64,000 nucleotides of DNA from Juglans regia (taxonomy: Eukaryota > Streptophyta > Magnoliopsida > Fagales > Juglandaceae), in NCBI RefSeq assembly GCF_001411555.2, contig NC_049901.1, positions 8,256,681 through 8,320,680 on the forward strand. The letters run 5' to 3'. Numbering within the stretch: position 1 is the first letter of the stretch; every line of letters begins with the position of its first letter. The notes below the pieces were generated by a model that saw only the letters and a program-made list of their open reading frames with translations, was not told the origin of the DNA and made no database searches. Positions 48,327 through 59,891 of the stretch are shown here, piece by piece. The translations under genes were made by a program, and so were the position numbers.

Positions 48327-48640
48327 TGTAATTTTAAGGGGTGCGATCAACAAACGGTGTACCCCTTGGAATGACACTCTCTACATAGTGATGGTGAGGG
48401 GTGATGGTTAAGAAAGTGTCAAGAGACCTTCTTAAGGTTGTGCTATTTGCCAACTATTGGATTACTAATGGTTGTACTCTTTACCAACCAGTGCATGATG
48501 GCTTATAAATAAGGGTCATTAGTGCACAAATCAATTCACTCAATTCCCTTTGTCTATTACCAACTTGTGGGACAAATATCCTTATGGGAGTGTCACCATA
48601 TTATCAAATTTTGTTTCTCTTTGTTCTTCATAATTCTACA
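48327..48640 (+). repeat. 5' LTR of the copia element (314 bp)
   Basis: Begins TGTAATTTTAAGGGGTG and ends CATAATTCTACA. It is about 73 bp shorter than the 3' LTR, because the block after AAGTGTCAAGAGAC lacks a stretch present on the right. The tail GACTTATAAATA-like signal (GGCTTATAAATAAGG) may be its TATA box. Confidence 0.88.
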
Positions 48641-48641
48641 G

Positions 48642-48655
48642 TGGTATCAAGAGCC
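48642..48655 (+). promoter_or_regulatory. primer binding site of the copia element
   Basis: TGGTATCAAGAGCC directly follows the LTR. The usual plant copia site is TGGTATCAGAGC, complementary to the 3' end of initiator methionine tRNA. Confidence 0.8.
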
Positions 48656-49284
48656 TGATCATGTTAGAGGAAATTTTTTCGTGCATTGTGAAGATGATAC
48701 TCAAATTCTATCTGGGCTAAACGACAGCGTCGTTTTCAGCACTGAAGAGACACAACGTCACCTCCAAATGGTATCGTTTTGCCACCTTCCAGCCGAGCAG
48801 CAAGCCGATCTCTGATCTGAGCCATTGACAGAGCCGCTGACTGCGTGTTTTCTCTTGAACTCGGTTTACTCGGTTTTATGAATTGGTTCGTAACAGATTT
48901 GTTCAATCGAGTCGTTTGAGATCATTTTAAGTCCGATTTGGTCCGTTCAAAAGTCGTTATGCTCCAAATCTCGTGCAAAAATATTACAAAGCACCTATTG
49001 GTCGAAATTATCGCCATAAATTCTTTGAAAGAGGTGAAAGATCAAGGAAAGGTCGTGGATATCCTCGATCGGGGCATCACTTTCATTATTCTCATTATTT
49101 AAAATATATTAGGAGAATTTCAAGACTGCTACATTGGATTAAATCCAAAGGTTATTATTACTATTAAATTTATAATAATTTTAATCTTTCACAGTTGAAC
49201 TATTGTATTTAAATGATACACATTTATTATTTCTATACTCTTCTTATTGTTAATTTTTTAAAATTTATTATTTATGGCACTGAA

Positions 49285-50070
49285 GAAAAGTATTGATCCC
49301 TCGGGATAGAAAAACTGAATGGAAGGAATTTTCGAGTCTTGAAAAGGCATATAATTTTTCTTCTAACCCATGAATAGACCTTATATACATTAATAACACC
49401 AAAGCTATCAAAAGTTGTAGAAAAAGGTGTAGATGAAAGTTGGAGCATCATTTCAAGTGAAGATAAATGGATAAAACACAATACATGGGCAAAAGTTTTA
49501 ATTTTGCATTGTATGAATGATCACATTATTCCTCTATTTGAAGACTATGAAACTGCTAAAAAATTATGGATGCAGCTGAAGCAAAGTATGGTTTAAGGTC
49601 GAATACTTATATACAATTATTATTGGATAAGTATAACCGAACTTGTATGAAAGATAATGATGATATTGGTGAGCATGTACTTCAAATGGAGTTAACTGCA
49701 AAAAAATCACATGATGATGGTCATCATCTCACTGATAAAATGCAATTTGCAACCATACTAAATAGTTTTCATTTATCTTGGGATCACATTGTTACTTCTT
49801 TAACACAAATTTGAAATGAAATAACAATGATATCGCTTTCAGTACTTTTAGTACTTGAATGAGAAATGATGAAAATAAGGAACAAAAATAGTAAATCATC
49901 TAATTTATTGATGGCTGAGGACAAACGTTCTACACAGAACAAAATGAAAGCAAAACAGTTTAAGAAAAAAAATGATTGAAAAGGAAACAGAACAAACATT
50001 TACTAGAAACTGTTTTAAGTGTGGAAAAAACGATTATTACAAATCACAATGTCCTAATAAGGGAAAAACA
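49285..50070 (+). pseudogene. copia gag remnant (UBN2 and zinc knuckle)
   Basis: An IEKLNGRNF start (about 49300) leads to AEAKYGLRSNTYIQLLLDKY and MQFATILNSFHLSWDHIVTS, typical of copia Gag. A CCHC-type knuckle follows (CFKCGKNDYYKSQC, about 50018-50055), with Tyr in place of the usual His. Stops and frame changes break it. Confidence 0.8.
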
Positions 50071-50219
50071 TAAGAAAGTAAATTGTGATGACAGTCTCAG
50101 AAGTAATACTAGTGGAACCAGCGTCAGATTTATGGCGGGTTAACTCTGCAGAAACAAGATATATATGCAGAAACAAAGATATGTTTGTCAAACTTGAAGA
50201 TAAACAAACATGAGAGCAT

Positions 50220-50534
50220 AGAGTGTTTATGAGCAACAATACATACTGCGATATCTTGAGGCAACGTACATGCAAATTTAAAGTGAATGGTTTCGTTATT
50301 TTACTTAGTGATGTATTATATGTACCTTTTATTCATATGAATTTAGTATCAGTGCCTGTACTAGATCAGAAATGCTACACAATTGAGTTTAAGTATGAAA
50401 CTGTTGTAATAAGTAAGGGTAATGCGTCAGTGAAAGACATGAAATATCACGATATGTATGTACTGAATGTTAATAGTAATAAAGTACATGTTTTTGATTA
50501 TTTGAATGTGTATACATATTGTGCATATTTATGA
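50220..50534 (+). pseudogene. copia protease/pre-integrase remnant
   Basis: LLSDVLYVPFIHMNLVSVPV is followed by IEFKYETVVISKGNASV, the stretch between protease and integrase in copia polyproteins. It ends shortly before the deletion junction. Confidence 0.75.
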
Positions 50535-50609
50535 CATTTAAGATTATGACATATAAATAAAAATAAAATCATCAGAATATGTAAAAATAAATTAATACCA
50601 CAAATAAAA

Positions 50610-51258
50610 TTCCCTATACTCAAACTGTGGGAACCCTCATGTATGCAATGACAAGTACTAGACCAGATATTTGTCATGTAGTATGATTGATAAGCAGATT
50701 TCAATCCAATCCAAGTAAAGAACATTGACAAGTAATAAAGCATATATTAGGATATTTACAATGTACCAAAAATTTACAATTGTACTTTGGAAACAATGAT
50801 TTAGAATTAATCGGCTATAATGATATTGATTTTGGAAGTGATATAGATAATAGAAAATCTATAACTTGATATATATTTCTATTTGATGGAATAACAGTTT
50901 CTTGGTTAAGTAAGAAATAAAGTTGTGTTGCTAAGTCTACTATAGAAGCAGAGTATATTGCTTGTAGTACTATAGTTAGTAATGCGGTGTGGATAAAACG
51001 GTTTGTTGAAAGCTTGAATTTAGGTACATCCATAGAACCAATCAATGTGTTTTGTGATGATCAGTTTGTCATCTCATTGATAAAAAGTGGAACATAGAGT
51101 TTCAAGAAAAAACACATTGATGTGCATTATCACTACATTTTAGATATAGTTGAAAAATGTGAGGTCAATGTTAATTTTATTTTCTCGACCGAGATAGTAG
51201 TAGATCCGATGACCAAATGTTTGGTTTATCTCTGGAGAAATTTAAAGAATATGTGACT
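50610..51258 (+). pseudogene. copia reverse transcriptase end and RNase H remnant
   Basis: Reading across stops gives the AMTSTRPDI-like region near 50650, then the RNase H marks DIDFGSDIDNRKSITxYIF, AKSTIEAEYIACSTIVSNAV and KKHIDVHYHYI. Catalytic acidic positions of RNase H survive in part. The polymerase YxDD region is absent. Confidence 0.82.
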
Positions 51259-51379
51259 AAAATGAGATTGAGAGAAATTTAGGTGAAACAATCTCATGGT
51301 CGACATGTATAAGTCAGCAAATTCTAGTGATACCTAAAAAAGTTATGATGATACCCAAATGAAAACTTTGGTCATTTAT

Positions 51380-51680
51380 AAAGTCACTGATAAGGTGATC
51401 AAGAAAAACCTCAGTAATAGCCTTAAAGTGAGTACTTGATAAAATTTCAGTGTAAGTTGATTAACCAAGTAAAAGGTTGATCATGGTAAAGTCACTGATA
51501 AAGTGATTAAGGAAATACTCAGGAGATGAAGTACTTAACGAAAATTCAGTGCCATTAACTAAAGTTTAAGTGAAATGTGATTTGATTACCTAAGTAAACT
51601 GTTAATTATTTGCAAAGTCGCCTCTCAGAAATAGCCTCTAGAGGAAGTAATTAACGAAAATTCAGCACATATCGCTACAT
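51380..51680 (+). repeat. diverged tandem units in the copia 3' untranslated region
   Basis: AAAGTCACTGATAA(A/G)GTGAT starts at 51380 and 51488, and a weaker AAAGTCGCCTCTCAG at 51614. Each is followed by a CTCAG(G) block, GTA(C/A)TTAAC/GAT and an AAATTCAG block. Spacing is about 108 and 126 bp. Confidence 0.65.
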
Positions 51681-52024
51681 GTGTTATGTATTATGCTGAA
51701 GTCGTCAATTGTAACAGAGATATGAATCATTAATCCAATCACGGGATACAAATTATTGATCCAGTCACGGCGAATTGATGTCGTTCACTAAATTTTTTTA
51801 GTGAAATAAATTCGCCTCTAATATGTGATCAGTGGAAGCACAAATGGTAAAGGTTGAGGTCCGATAAGGTAATGACAAAAAACGTGTGCACGTAGAGGCT
51901 TGTCATACTCTGACGCCGATTTGCAAGAGTATGTAGATGAGAGTTGAGTAATGGAAAGCTCATATTGGTACCAAGGTAAAATACTCAACTGGATCATCAC
52001 CGTTTTATGTGATAAACTGAGAGA

Positions 52025-52411
52025 TGTAATTCTAAGGGGTGTGATCACTAAACGGTATATCCTTTGGAATGACACCCTCTACATGGTGATGGTTTCCATG
52101 AGAGATGATTGTTACAGAAGTGTCAAGAGACACAACATTTTGCTTTAGTTAAAAGGTTGTGTGTGACTAGTGAAGTGTTAAAAGACACAACCTATCACTT
52201 CTTACGGTTGTGTCATTTGCCAACTATTAGGTTACTAATGGTTGTACCATTTTGCCAACCGGTGCATGATGACTTATAAATAGGGATCATTTGTGCACAA
52301 ATCAATTCACTCAATTCTCTTTGTCCATCACCAACTTGTGGGACAAATACCCTCACGGGAGTGTCACCATATTGTCAAATTTTGTTTCTCTTTGTTCTGC
52401 ATAATTCTACA
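52025..52411 (+). repeat. 3' LTR of the copia element (387 bp)
   Basis: Begins TGTAATTCTAAGGGGTG and ends CATAATTCTACA, followed by the gtgcg duplication. It carries a doubled AAGTGT...AAAAGACACAAC block absent from the left LTR. Visible differences from the left LTR elsewhere are many, so the insertion is not recent. Confidence 0.88.
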
Positions 52412-52416
52412 GTGCG

Positions 52417-52943
52417 GCCTTGACGGATGCTAGAATACAAATGATATATGCGACAATGAAGAACCTAATCAGGAATGGGATACTAAAAATTTCAAGGCTA
52501 ACTAGCAAGCTTTGCATATTTTTCATCAACAACCTCAAATACTAGCTGAAATGTACGTTGAATGCCACCCCTACCACTTTTTTCTTGATGGCTTAGTATC
52601 ACGTACATAATAAGATGAAAGAGACTGCTAATTAATATGTGTACGTCTAGGTAAAGTGCAAAAGCAAATTAAATGAAATATCGATTGTAGATCCATATAT
52701 GTTGAATCATGTCATGTCTTTCTTTAGTTTTCAATGTCGGGATTTCTCAATTATTGCTATTAATTTGTGAGGAAATTTTGTTATAAGTTCATGTACTAGA
52801 ATATATAAGAGAATCGCAATAAGTCACTAGCATGTAGGATCGAGTTGTATCATTTTGATATTGTTATCTTTGTTGATGTCGATTGTAGGTTTGTTTTTAT
52901 CTATAAAAAAAAAATGTGCCACTTATTTAGTTTTATCCAACCC

Positions 52944-52976
<33 letters not shown>

Positions 52977-53787
52977 TACTAGTAAGGGCAACGTGCGCCA
53001 GTATGGCCAAATGGGAAAAAAAGAGTAAATAAAGATACTAAGAAATAGTAAATGGGAAGGTAAGAAATAAAATTTTTAAAAAAATCAACAAAACAAAAAA
53101 AAAAATTGAATAAATAAATATAAACTTTATGTACAAGTCAGTGTCCTATTTAAGTATATAATTACAACAATGAGAAGCTTAACAAAAGGAGATTTTGAGT
53201 TTTATGTGGGTTGATCTATAGGATGGGCTAAGAGCATGTTAAGTTTATTCTAGCGTAGTTGCTCATATTGATTATTTTCTGCACGCAAGTATATAATCTA
53301 TTCTTTCTCTGAAACTATACTTGCAATATTTGCTAATTATGACATATGTTCTTGCAATAATGAGAACATAAAAACATGATGCATTTAATTTTTTTAAATA
53401 AATTTATGAATATACATTTTATGTGGGCAAAAGGTGCCTTTAATCAATACTTTTTCCTATTAAAAATATATGTATTTCTCACGATCACCTACTACCAGAA
53501 ATAATAGTAATTCTCACGAAAAGTAGGCTTGCAGTTGAAAGCACTATTCTATTGCCAGCTTATTCCACAGAGTTAGCTACGGGAAGATGTGGCAGGAAAA
53601 AGTCAATTCCAGCACAAATTGATACTAATTGCAACGAAATCACTTACAGGAAAAAACACTATTTGTTGTAGTGTATTATATAATATGAGACCTATCATGA
53701 GACCAGCTTAAAACGAAAAAAATGCTTAGGAAGTGATAATGATTATCTGTGGTCTCTGGGATGATGGGAGAATGATACGGAGTGAAC
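52417..53787. other. intergenic, no gene seen
   Basis: AT-rich with a (TA)n tract at about 52949-52968. Nothing coding is recognised. Confidence 0.5.
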
Positions 53788-53970
53788 CTAGCTAGGTTGA
53801 TTGATGATCGATGCTTTTGGGGGAACAAGTCTCCATTTTGAGTTCCATATTCTCTGTCGATCGAGGTTTTCTTTGATTAGAGTATTGCCACTTTTGCCAT
53901 TAATCCAAGTATAGGGATTTTCTTGGAATCTTAAGTCAATTAGACCTTTCTTCAGCTTGAAATGGCCCAA
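53788..53970 (-). pseudogene. LINE endonuclease-domain fragment
   Basis: The frame reads LIDLRFQENPYTWINGKSGN, then LIKENLDRQRIWNSKWRLVP and KASII. This matches the L-DLGF-GNPYTW-NG....I-ERLDRA...W...FP-A pattern of the exonuclease-endonuclease-phosphatase domain in plant LINEs. About 60 residues remain. It is separate from the insertion at 54237, whose poly-A end lies on its 5' side. Confidence 0.7.
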
Positions 53971-54236
53971 ACCTCTTAGCTAGAGTATAATTAATTAAAA
54001 TTGTTTATGTAAATATATATATTAATTTTTGCATGGCATATTGTAATAAAATGATGGTGTAATGTGTCCACATTATCTCTATTTAGTTAGCATAAAGAAA
54101 CATACTCAATTGGTCCTTGTGAAGATTACAATTGGCTATAATTAATTTCATTGATTCGATAACTACCATGAGAACAAATCGGTCCTTAAAGAGTACTACG
54201 TTGCGGAAAAATATCTCTTCAAATTCTTATCCGTAG

Positions 54237-55109
54237 CTTTTTTTACGGGAAATAAAGTGGATTCATTTATGAAAGTAAAGTTACAGCTGTAACTAATACA
54301 TACAAGGAAAAAGTCAACTATTCACGGTTGAAGCTCCACTAGTACACAAATTCTTTTGTGATTGGTATGGTCTTAACTTCTAGAACTCTCTACAGACAAA
54401 CCGTTTGAGAGACCACATTCTGCCTAAAGCAGAGATTTCAAACCCCACCCTCTAGAGGAGACTACGGACAAAATATCGAAGAGACTATTTCTTTTTTAGT
54501 ATTAACCTAAAACAAAGGAAATAACAGAAAACGTAAATGATATATAAGAAAATAACGAATTACAGCTTAGCAAGCTGTAGATCCACATTTTCAACCTTAG
54601 GGGAAATTAAAAAAAAAAAACAAATATATGGACTGTGGTAGCGTGCACGCGCCACCCTAGAAGTACAGCGGACAGTCTGAAGAAACCGATGACCCTGGTC
54701 CCAGAAATTCAGTGCGTGATGACGGTAAAGCTCCCCTTGCAGTGGCACGTGAATGTCATGCGCACACTTTGGACTAGGCGTGTGGCTCACACGCCGCTCC
54801 GTTCGACGATGTTTTTCGCCCATTTGAAGGATCGGCGCCTTGGAAATCTTGTGGTGGGTCACATGGTGGTCGCCGGGCTCTAAAGAACAATAGATCGGCA
54901 TTTTGCCCTACTTTAAAAGAAAAATAAATAAAATTAGAAAAAAATAAAAGAAAAAACTAGAGAGAAGAGGGAGGAGTCGAAACTCCAACCCCCCTCCTCT
55001 AATCTAGATTTTTTTAGGGGGCTACTCTATAGAGAAAAGGAAGAGAGCGAGAGGTGCGCTAGGATTCCAGTCGGCCTCTCCAAGAAAATCAAGAATAATA
55101 CTCTTTCTC
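54237..55109 (-). mobile_element. retroelement-like insertion with 15-bp target duplication
   Basis: The insert is bounded by aattcttatccgtag (54222-54236) and aattcttatccatag (55110-55124), matching at 14 of 15 positions. A poly-T run at its left edge (54238-54244) would be a poly-A tail on the minus strand. The interior at about 54640-54890 is far richer in GC than its surroundings and has opposing open frames of 113 and 82 residues without a recognisable domain. I infer a LINE- or SINE-like copy. Confidence 0.6.
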
Positions 55110-55124
55110 AATTCTTATCCATAG

Positions 55125-57517
55125 TTAAGTGTACTAAGTGAGAGAGAGATAAATGCATGAATTGAGTCCTACAACATTTATTATTATCCATATAAATATT
55201 TCGTGCAATATTAATTGTTGAAAAATAAATATGGTACATTTCTATTTATGTGTCTTTTTCTCGCACTTGAAGCTATCAAATTCGTACACCACGACGATCA
55301 ATTACGTACAACTAAACAATAATGAATAAAAACTTGACAATGTTAATGTTAACAAATTATATTTGTGGCGTGTTCACGATCAGTAGTATTCGAGAATTCA
55401 CGGTTATAATAAGAGATCATTACTACCACCCTCCGAGACATTACAGCATAAAAGCTACACTTAATACTATTAATTTGTTAAACCAAAAAAAATATTATTA
55501 ATTTGTTGGATAACTTAGAAGAGGAGATTAACCTTTTTAAACAGTGACGATATTGACAGGCGCTATATAAGTACCATGTCGACGTCTAGAACGAAAGATT
55601 CCTTCCCCAATCATGTTTTATTTTCTGCAATATTTCTCTGGGTTTACTCCAGTACTTTCTAAATGCACTGCACGAATTATATGCTAAAGGAATGATTAAA
55701 AGTAATTACAATTTTTTTAAATTTTCTGTAAAATAAAATTAATTTTTTAATTTTTTAAATAATATTTTATTTTAATTTTAATTTTTAATCACAATTCAAT
55801 TTATTAAGATTGTGTTTGGATGTTAAACTGAATTCAATTGAGATGATAAAAATTATTAGGATATTATTTTTTAATATTAATATTATTTAAAAATTTAAAT
55901 AAATTAATATCAATTGAGATGAATTTAGAAATAAATCGAAGCCTTAGGATGTTTGCTGACACTAGATCATTACCTTTTGTGAACAAAATTAAATAACAAA
56001 TAATAAAAGCAATTAAGCTGCCCTGCGGCCATGACGAGTAGGCGCTCATGCAGACATCTGGGATGGATCGTGCATAAAAAGGCGGCGGCCGCGGCTAGCT
56101 ATGTTTCTACGGAAGGAAAGAAATGTTTGTGGATCGATGAGCAAATCTCGCTCGGAATCCCAATAACTAACGCGCGGCGCCTTTTGTGACGCAGCGTTTC
56201 ACGCAATTATCCATGTGTCAAAGTCGCAACCGCAATGTTCTTCCTCTCTTGCCCCTATCGATGCATTGACTTTTTGTTTCATAGGATCAGTAGGCATTGG
56301 CAGGCAGGCGTCCCCACACTCTATAGCAGTTGTATTTCTTCCTTATTCGTTAATCATCAAGCTCAATATTCCTTAATCATATCCCATACACGCGTGTTAA
56401 TGGTTATTAGCTAGATTGTTGTTTTTTTTTAGAAGGTAGTGATGCATAATGGAAAGATCAAGATGTCACACCGTCTAATATTTGGAATATATTTTTCTGA
56501 AATTAAAGGATATATATATATAGTCAAGTTAATTATGTTATAACCGAATTTTATCTTTCTTAACAGCGTATTAAATTATTAACTGTTATCAAAATGATAG
56601 AAAAATGAATTTACTCTATTATTTCAAGAAAATTTCAAGGCAATTCTCATAAAAAAAAATTGCATTTTGGGGATGAACACAATTTATAGATGTATGTTTG
56701 GTATGAGAGAACGTGAATAAAGATTGTCTAGAGTTATTCATGTTAGAAATATAAATTATAGAAGGGAAGAGATCAATTAAACATAGAAAATAAGTTATAT
56801 GATATTTATTGAATTTCTACTATTTTCAAAATATTTAAACGTCAATAAATATCATAAAACACACTTGATTTATCTATATGTATCTAACACACGCATTCGA
56901 TATATATAATATATATACTAAAATTAAAAATTGTAAGAATCCAATACCAATAAGGTATGAAGCACTATTAAAAAAAAGATTATTTACGAAAATAATGAAT
57001 TCATTATAACAAAAAATAGTCATTTTTAACGGAAATAATTGATTATATATAATAAGCATTTTTCTTGCCATAATTAAAAATATTCCATACAAGCATGCAT
57101 GCGGTCGCCAATCAGCAGTACTACTACTTGATCGTTACGTACCATACAACAAACACATATTTCATTCATTCTCTATTCGTTAATCTCCTCTTAATTTAAC
57201 TCATGAAGCCACGTAACCAGCTCCATGCACATATGTGCACGATCTTCTATTTTTTTCTTTTTTTGTCATCTCTCTCTCTCTCTCTCTCTCAATTCAATTT
57301 ATGAACCTAACGCAAGGTCTAAAACCCAGACTAAAGAGAACAAAATGATTTCATGCGCGCATGTGCTGATGCCATCTCATCGGGCACCTATTCTTCCATT
57401 ATTCTTTTATTTACTTAATTATAAACGATAATCTGTTATTCCGGGTCTGTACTGCTACCAGATGCATGTATGGCTACAATCAAAGTACTGGGCGGTCAGA
57501 CACTTTGCCCTAGTGCC
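55125..57517. other. intergenic, no gene seen
   Basis: Includes a family A MITE remnant at about 55806-55958 (TGTGTTTGGATGTTAAACTG, then the shared core), a GC-rich patch at 56070-56220, and a (CT)n tract at about 57270-57292. No gene is recognised. Confidence 0.5.
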
Positions 57518-57524
57518 TATAAAT
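57518..57524 (+). promoter_or_regulatory. TATA box of the PMEI gene at 57581
   Basis: TATAAAT, 63 bp before the ATG at 57581. It lies downstream of the in-frame ATG at 57470, which argues against that earlier start. Confidence 0.6.
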
Positions 57525-57580
57525 TGCAGTCTTCATTCCCACAATTCCAACACACAAATATCTGCACTTTGGAATTAAAG

Positions 57581-58213
57581 ATGGAAGTATACATGAGTTC
57601 CACAAGCCCAGGTTCATACTCACGGCTCCGCTTTCTCTTGTATCTCCTCACCCTTCTCCTTTCCATCATAAACTCACATTTATCCTTAGCCTCCGCCGCC
57701 ACCAGTACTTCTTCCACCCAAACCTACAAAACTTACATCAAAACCACCTGCAATTCAACTCTGTACCCAAAAGTTTGCTACAAATCCCTCTCCTACCACG
57801 CCTCCGAAATCAAAACAGATCCTCTGAAACTTTGCAACGCTGCCCTCGAAGTTGCACTAGAAGCTGCGCAAAATACATCCTCCACAGTATCGAAGATATC
57901 TAAACAAACAGGATTGTTGAGTACTGAAACGGCAGTCATTGAGGACTGCATTGATAATGTGAAGGATTCAATATATGAGCTTCGAGATTCTCAGAATGCG
58001 ATGGGCCAACTTGGGGGTTCGAATGCGGAGTTTCAAATAGATAATGTAAAGACTTGGGTAAGTGCCGCAATAACGGACGAGAATACGTGCCTGGATGGGT
58101 TGGACGAGATGAAGGTGAATACGACAGTTAAAAAGAAAATTAGGAAGTCTATACTGAATCTCTGCAAGATGACTAGCAATGCTTTAGCTCTCATCAATAC
58201 TCTCAAGTACTAA
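57581..58213 (+). CDS. PMEI-domain protein, inner pair copy 1
   Basis: 210 residues, intronless. I start at ATG 57581 (MEVYMSS) rather than 57470, because a TATA box sits between the two and only this start places the hydrophobic signal (about residues 17-38, LLYLLTLLLSIINS) near the N terminus. The mature part has TTCNSTLYPKVCYKSL, IEDCIDN and ENTCLDG, the four disulfide cysteines of the family, plus WVSAAITDE and TSNALALINTL. Differences: an extra Cys in LCNAALEV, which the copy at 59892 shares, a further Cys near the C terminus (NLCKM where others have NVAQ/NVAR), and DGL in place of DGF. Expected in the cell wall as an inhibitor of pectin methylesterase or invertase. The odd cysteines could alter dimerisation or stability. 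Confidence 0.9.
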   Translation: MEVYMSSTSPGSYSRLRFLLYLLTLLLSIINSHLSLASAATSTSSTQTYKTYIKTTCNSTLYPKVCYKSLSYHASEIKTDPLKLCNAALEVALEAAQNTSSTVSKISKQTGLLSTETAVIEDCIDNVKDSIYELRDSQNAMGQLGGSNAEFQIDNVKTWVSAAITDENTCLDGLDEMKVNTTVKKKIRKSILNLCKMTSNALALINTLKY

Positions 58214-59840
58214 TAAAAATGCAATCTTAATTGGTATTACTACGTGTTTGTCAAGAGTTGGATCTTTTAATTTTGTCACGAGAAATTTTTCTAATTTGAT
58301 CAGAAAATTACGTTAATAAAGTTATAAGTTTGCTCTTTAAATATGAAACGTAGGTTACAATTTATTTTGCTATTGAAATCTGCAATGATATAGATTAGGA
58401 AAGTTTTATATACCACACTAGCTATCATTCTACTACGAAAGATATGACTATTTTAGCACATGATTATTTATTAGATGATTATTGATCATACAATAGTGAT
58501 AAATGTGCAACATCTTATATAGTGAGATGGGAGTGTGGTGTATATATAATATTACTCAATAGATTAAATATATAGATACTTAGAACACGATTTTACAATT
58601 ATATCTAAAGCTGGAGTGTGCCTATTAATGCAAGGCAAGAGATAATTTGAGGAGTAAAATGATAATTTCGTAATCATGTCACAAAAGAATGGTAAGAAGT
58701 AGTATATTATAATATTTTGCGTATGCAAACTCAAACTTTAGTTTTCCCATTTTCTTTTTATCCTCAGCTCTAGGTTATTAACGTTCAGTTCTGCATTCAG
58801 CAGTCATCTAAAAGCGGTTCGAAGCTCGTGACCAGTTCTTGAAGTTTAGATCAAAGAGGCATTTGTGTATGTACTCATGTATTAAGTACGCTTGATCAGT
58901 ACATTTGAAAATGAAAAAGAAACTTCTCTCTTTAAGTACTGCAATCAGAAAAGGGAATGGGAAACTTTCCAAATGATCATATTAATTGACTGTGGGAAAA
59001 CTTTCGATCTTGGAGAATTTCGCAAACTTCTGTCCGTAGACCATGTTTCAATTTCCATAAATCACGCGAAAACGTTTTAATATTTAATTTTTAAATGCTA
59101 TTTGTCAGGTGTAATATTCATTAATATATGATGATCATCTAGATTCATTAATTAGAAAATGAAAATAATATACCAGGGGTTTCAAAATATATATACCCAT
59201 CCTTGCGCATACACGATATATGTACGATCTATTAATGTCTCGAATGAATTAGGCAGAGTTTGAGATTTTTTAAAAGGTTATGGAATCATGGGTTTGGCTC
59301 AAAACCGACGTATCTTAATTTCTTTGCCATTTCTGATTCTCATTGCACATGTACAGGGATGTAAAAAAAAAATATATGCAATATAATATAATAAAATAGA
59401 TGAACGGGTTCAGAATGTATGTGATATATTGGGTCTCTCGAATGATTAGACGCAGCAGGTGGAAACAACAAGATCACATGCAGCAAGGTACGTAGTTGAC
59501 CTTACAACGGCCAAACGGTCACAAAATGGACAGGTATCCCTACCAGGTAAGATAGTGCATGGCTCTATTTTAGGCTTCACATGTTATATGCATGTAATCG
59601 CGTTAATTAAGCTAAAAGATTTTATAATGGGGATTGATAACAGGGATGGGCCGAGAAATAAGCTTGTGCATGATCGATCCAATGTAAACTGGGACATTTT
59701 TCTTTTATTATTAGTTTTGCCGGTTTCTCATGAATTGTACGTTTGTTTGTATTATTTTTCTCAAGTCAGTATACTGCATTTTTCTTCTAGGGAGCCACAT
59801 GGCTTCGTATTTGAAAATGCTGTTCAAACTCCAAAATTTG
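58214..59840. other. intergenic between the two inner PMEI genes
   Basis: No gene seen. The region near 59459-59840 stays open in one frame but is interrupted by the promoter of the next gene and shows no domain. Confidence 0.5.
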
Positions 59841-59842
59841 CC

Positions 59843-59850
59843 TATAAAAG
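59843..59850 (+). promoter_or_regulatory. TATA box of the PMEI gene at 59892
   Basis: TATAAAAG, 49 bp before the ATG, implying a leader of only about 15-20 bases. Confidence 0.65.
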
Positions 59851-59891
59851 AGGATCGTCTTCACGCATATCAATGCAAAAGACAGGTCGAG

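Larger units (their letters stand above)
48327..52411 (+). mobile_element. decayed Ty1/copia LTR retrotransposon
   Basis: About 4.1 kb between two LTRs, bounded by perfect gtgcg target duplications (48322-48326 and 52412-52416). The LTRs start TGTAATT and end TCTACA. Just after the left LTR is TGGTATCAAGAGCC, a primer binding site for initiator methionine tRNA with one extra base. Gag, zinc-knuckle, pre-integrase and RNase H remnants follow in copia order. The integrase and most of the reverse transcriptase are missing between about 50530 and 50600, and stops are frequent. It cannot move by itself. Confidence 0.9.

Noticed and set aside
54560..54901. 113-residue frame in the 54-kb insertion as a host gene
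   Set aside because: It lies within an insertion bounded by a target duplication, has an equal opposing frame and no domain.
57470..57580. Upstream in-frame ATG extending the PMEI gene by 37 residues
   Set aside because: It lies before the TATA box at 57518 and would bury the signal peptide inside the protein.
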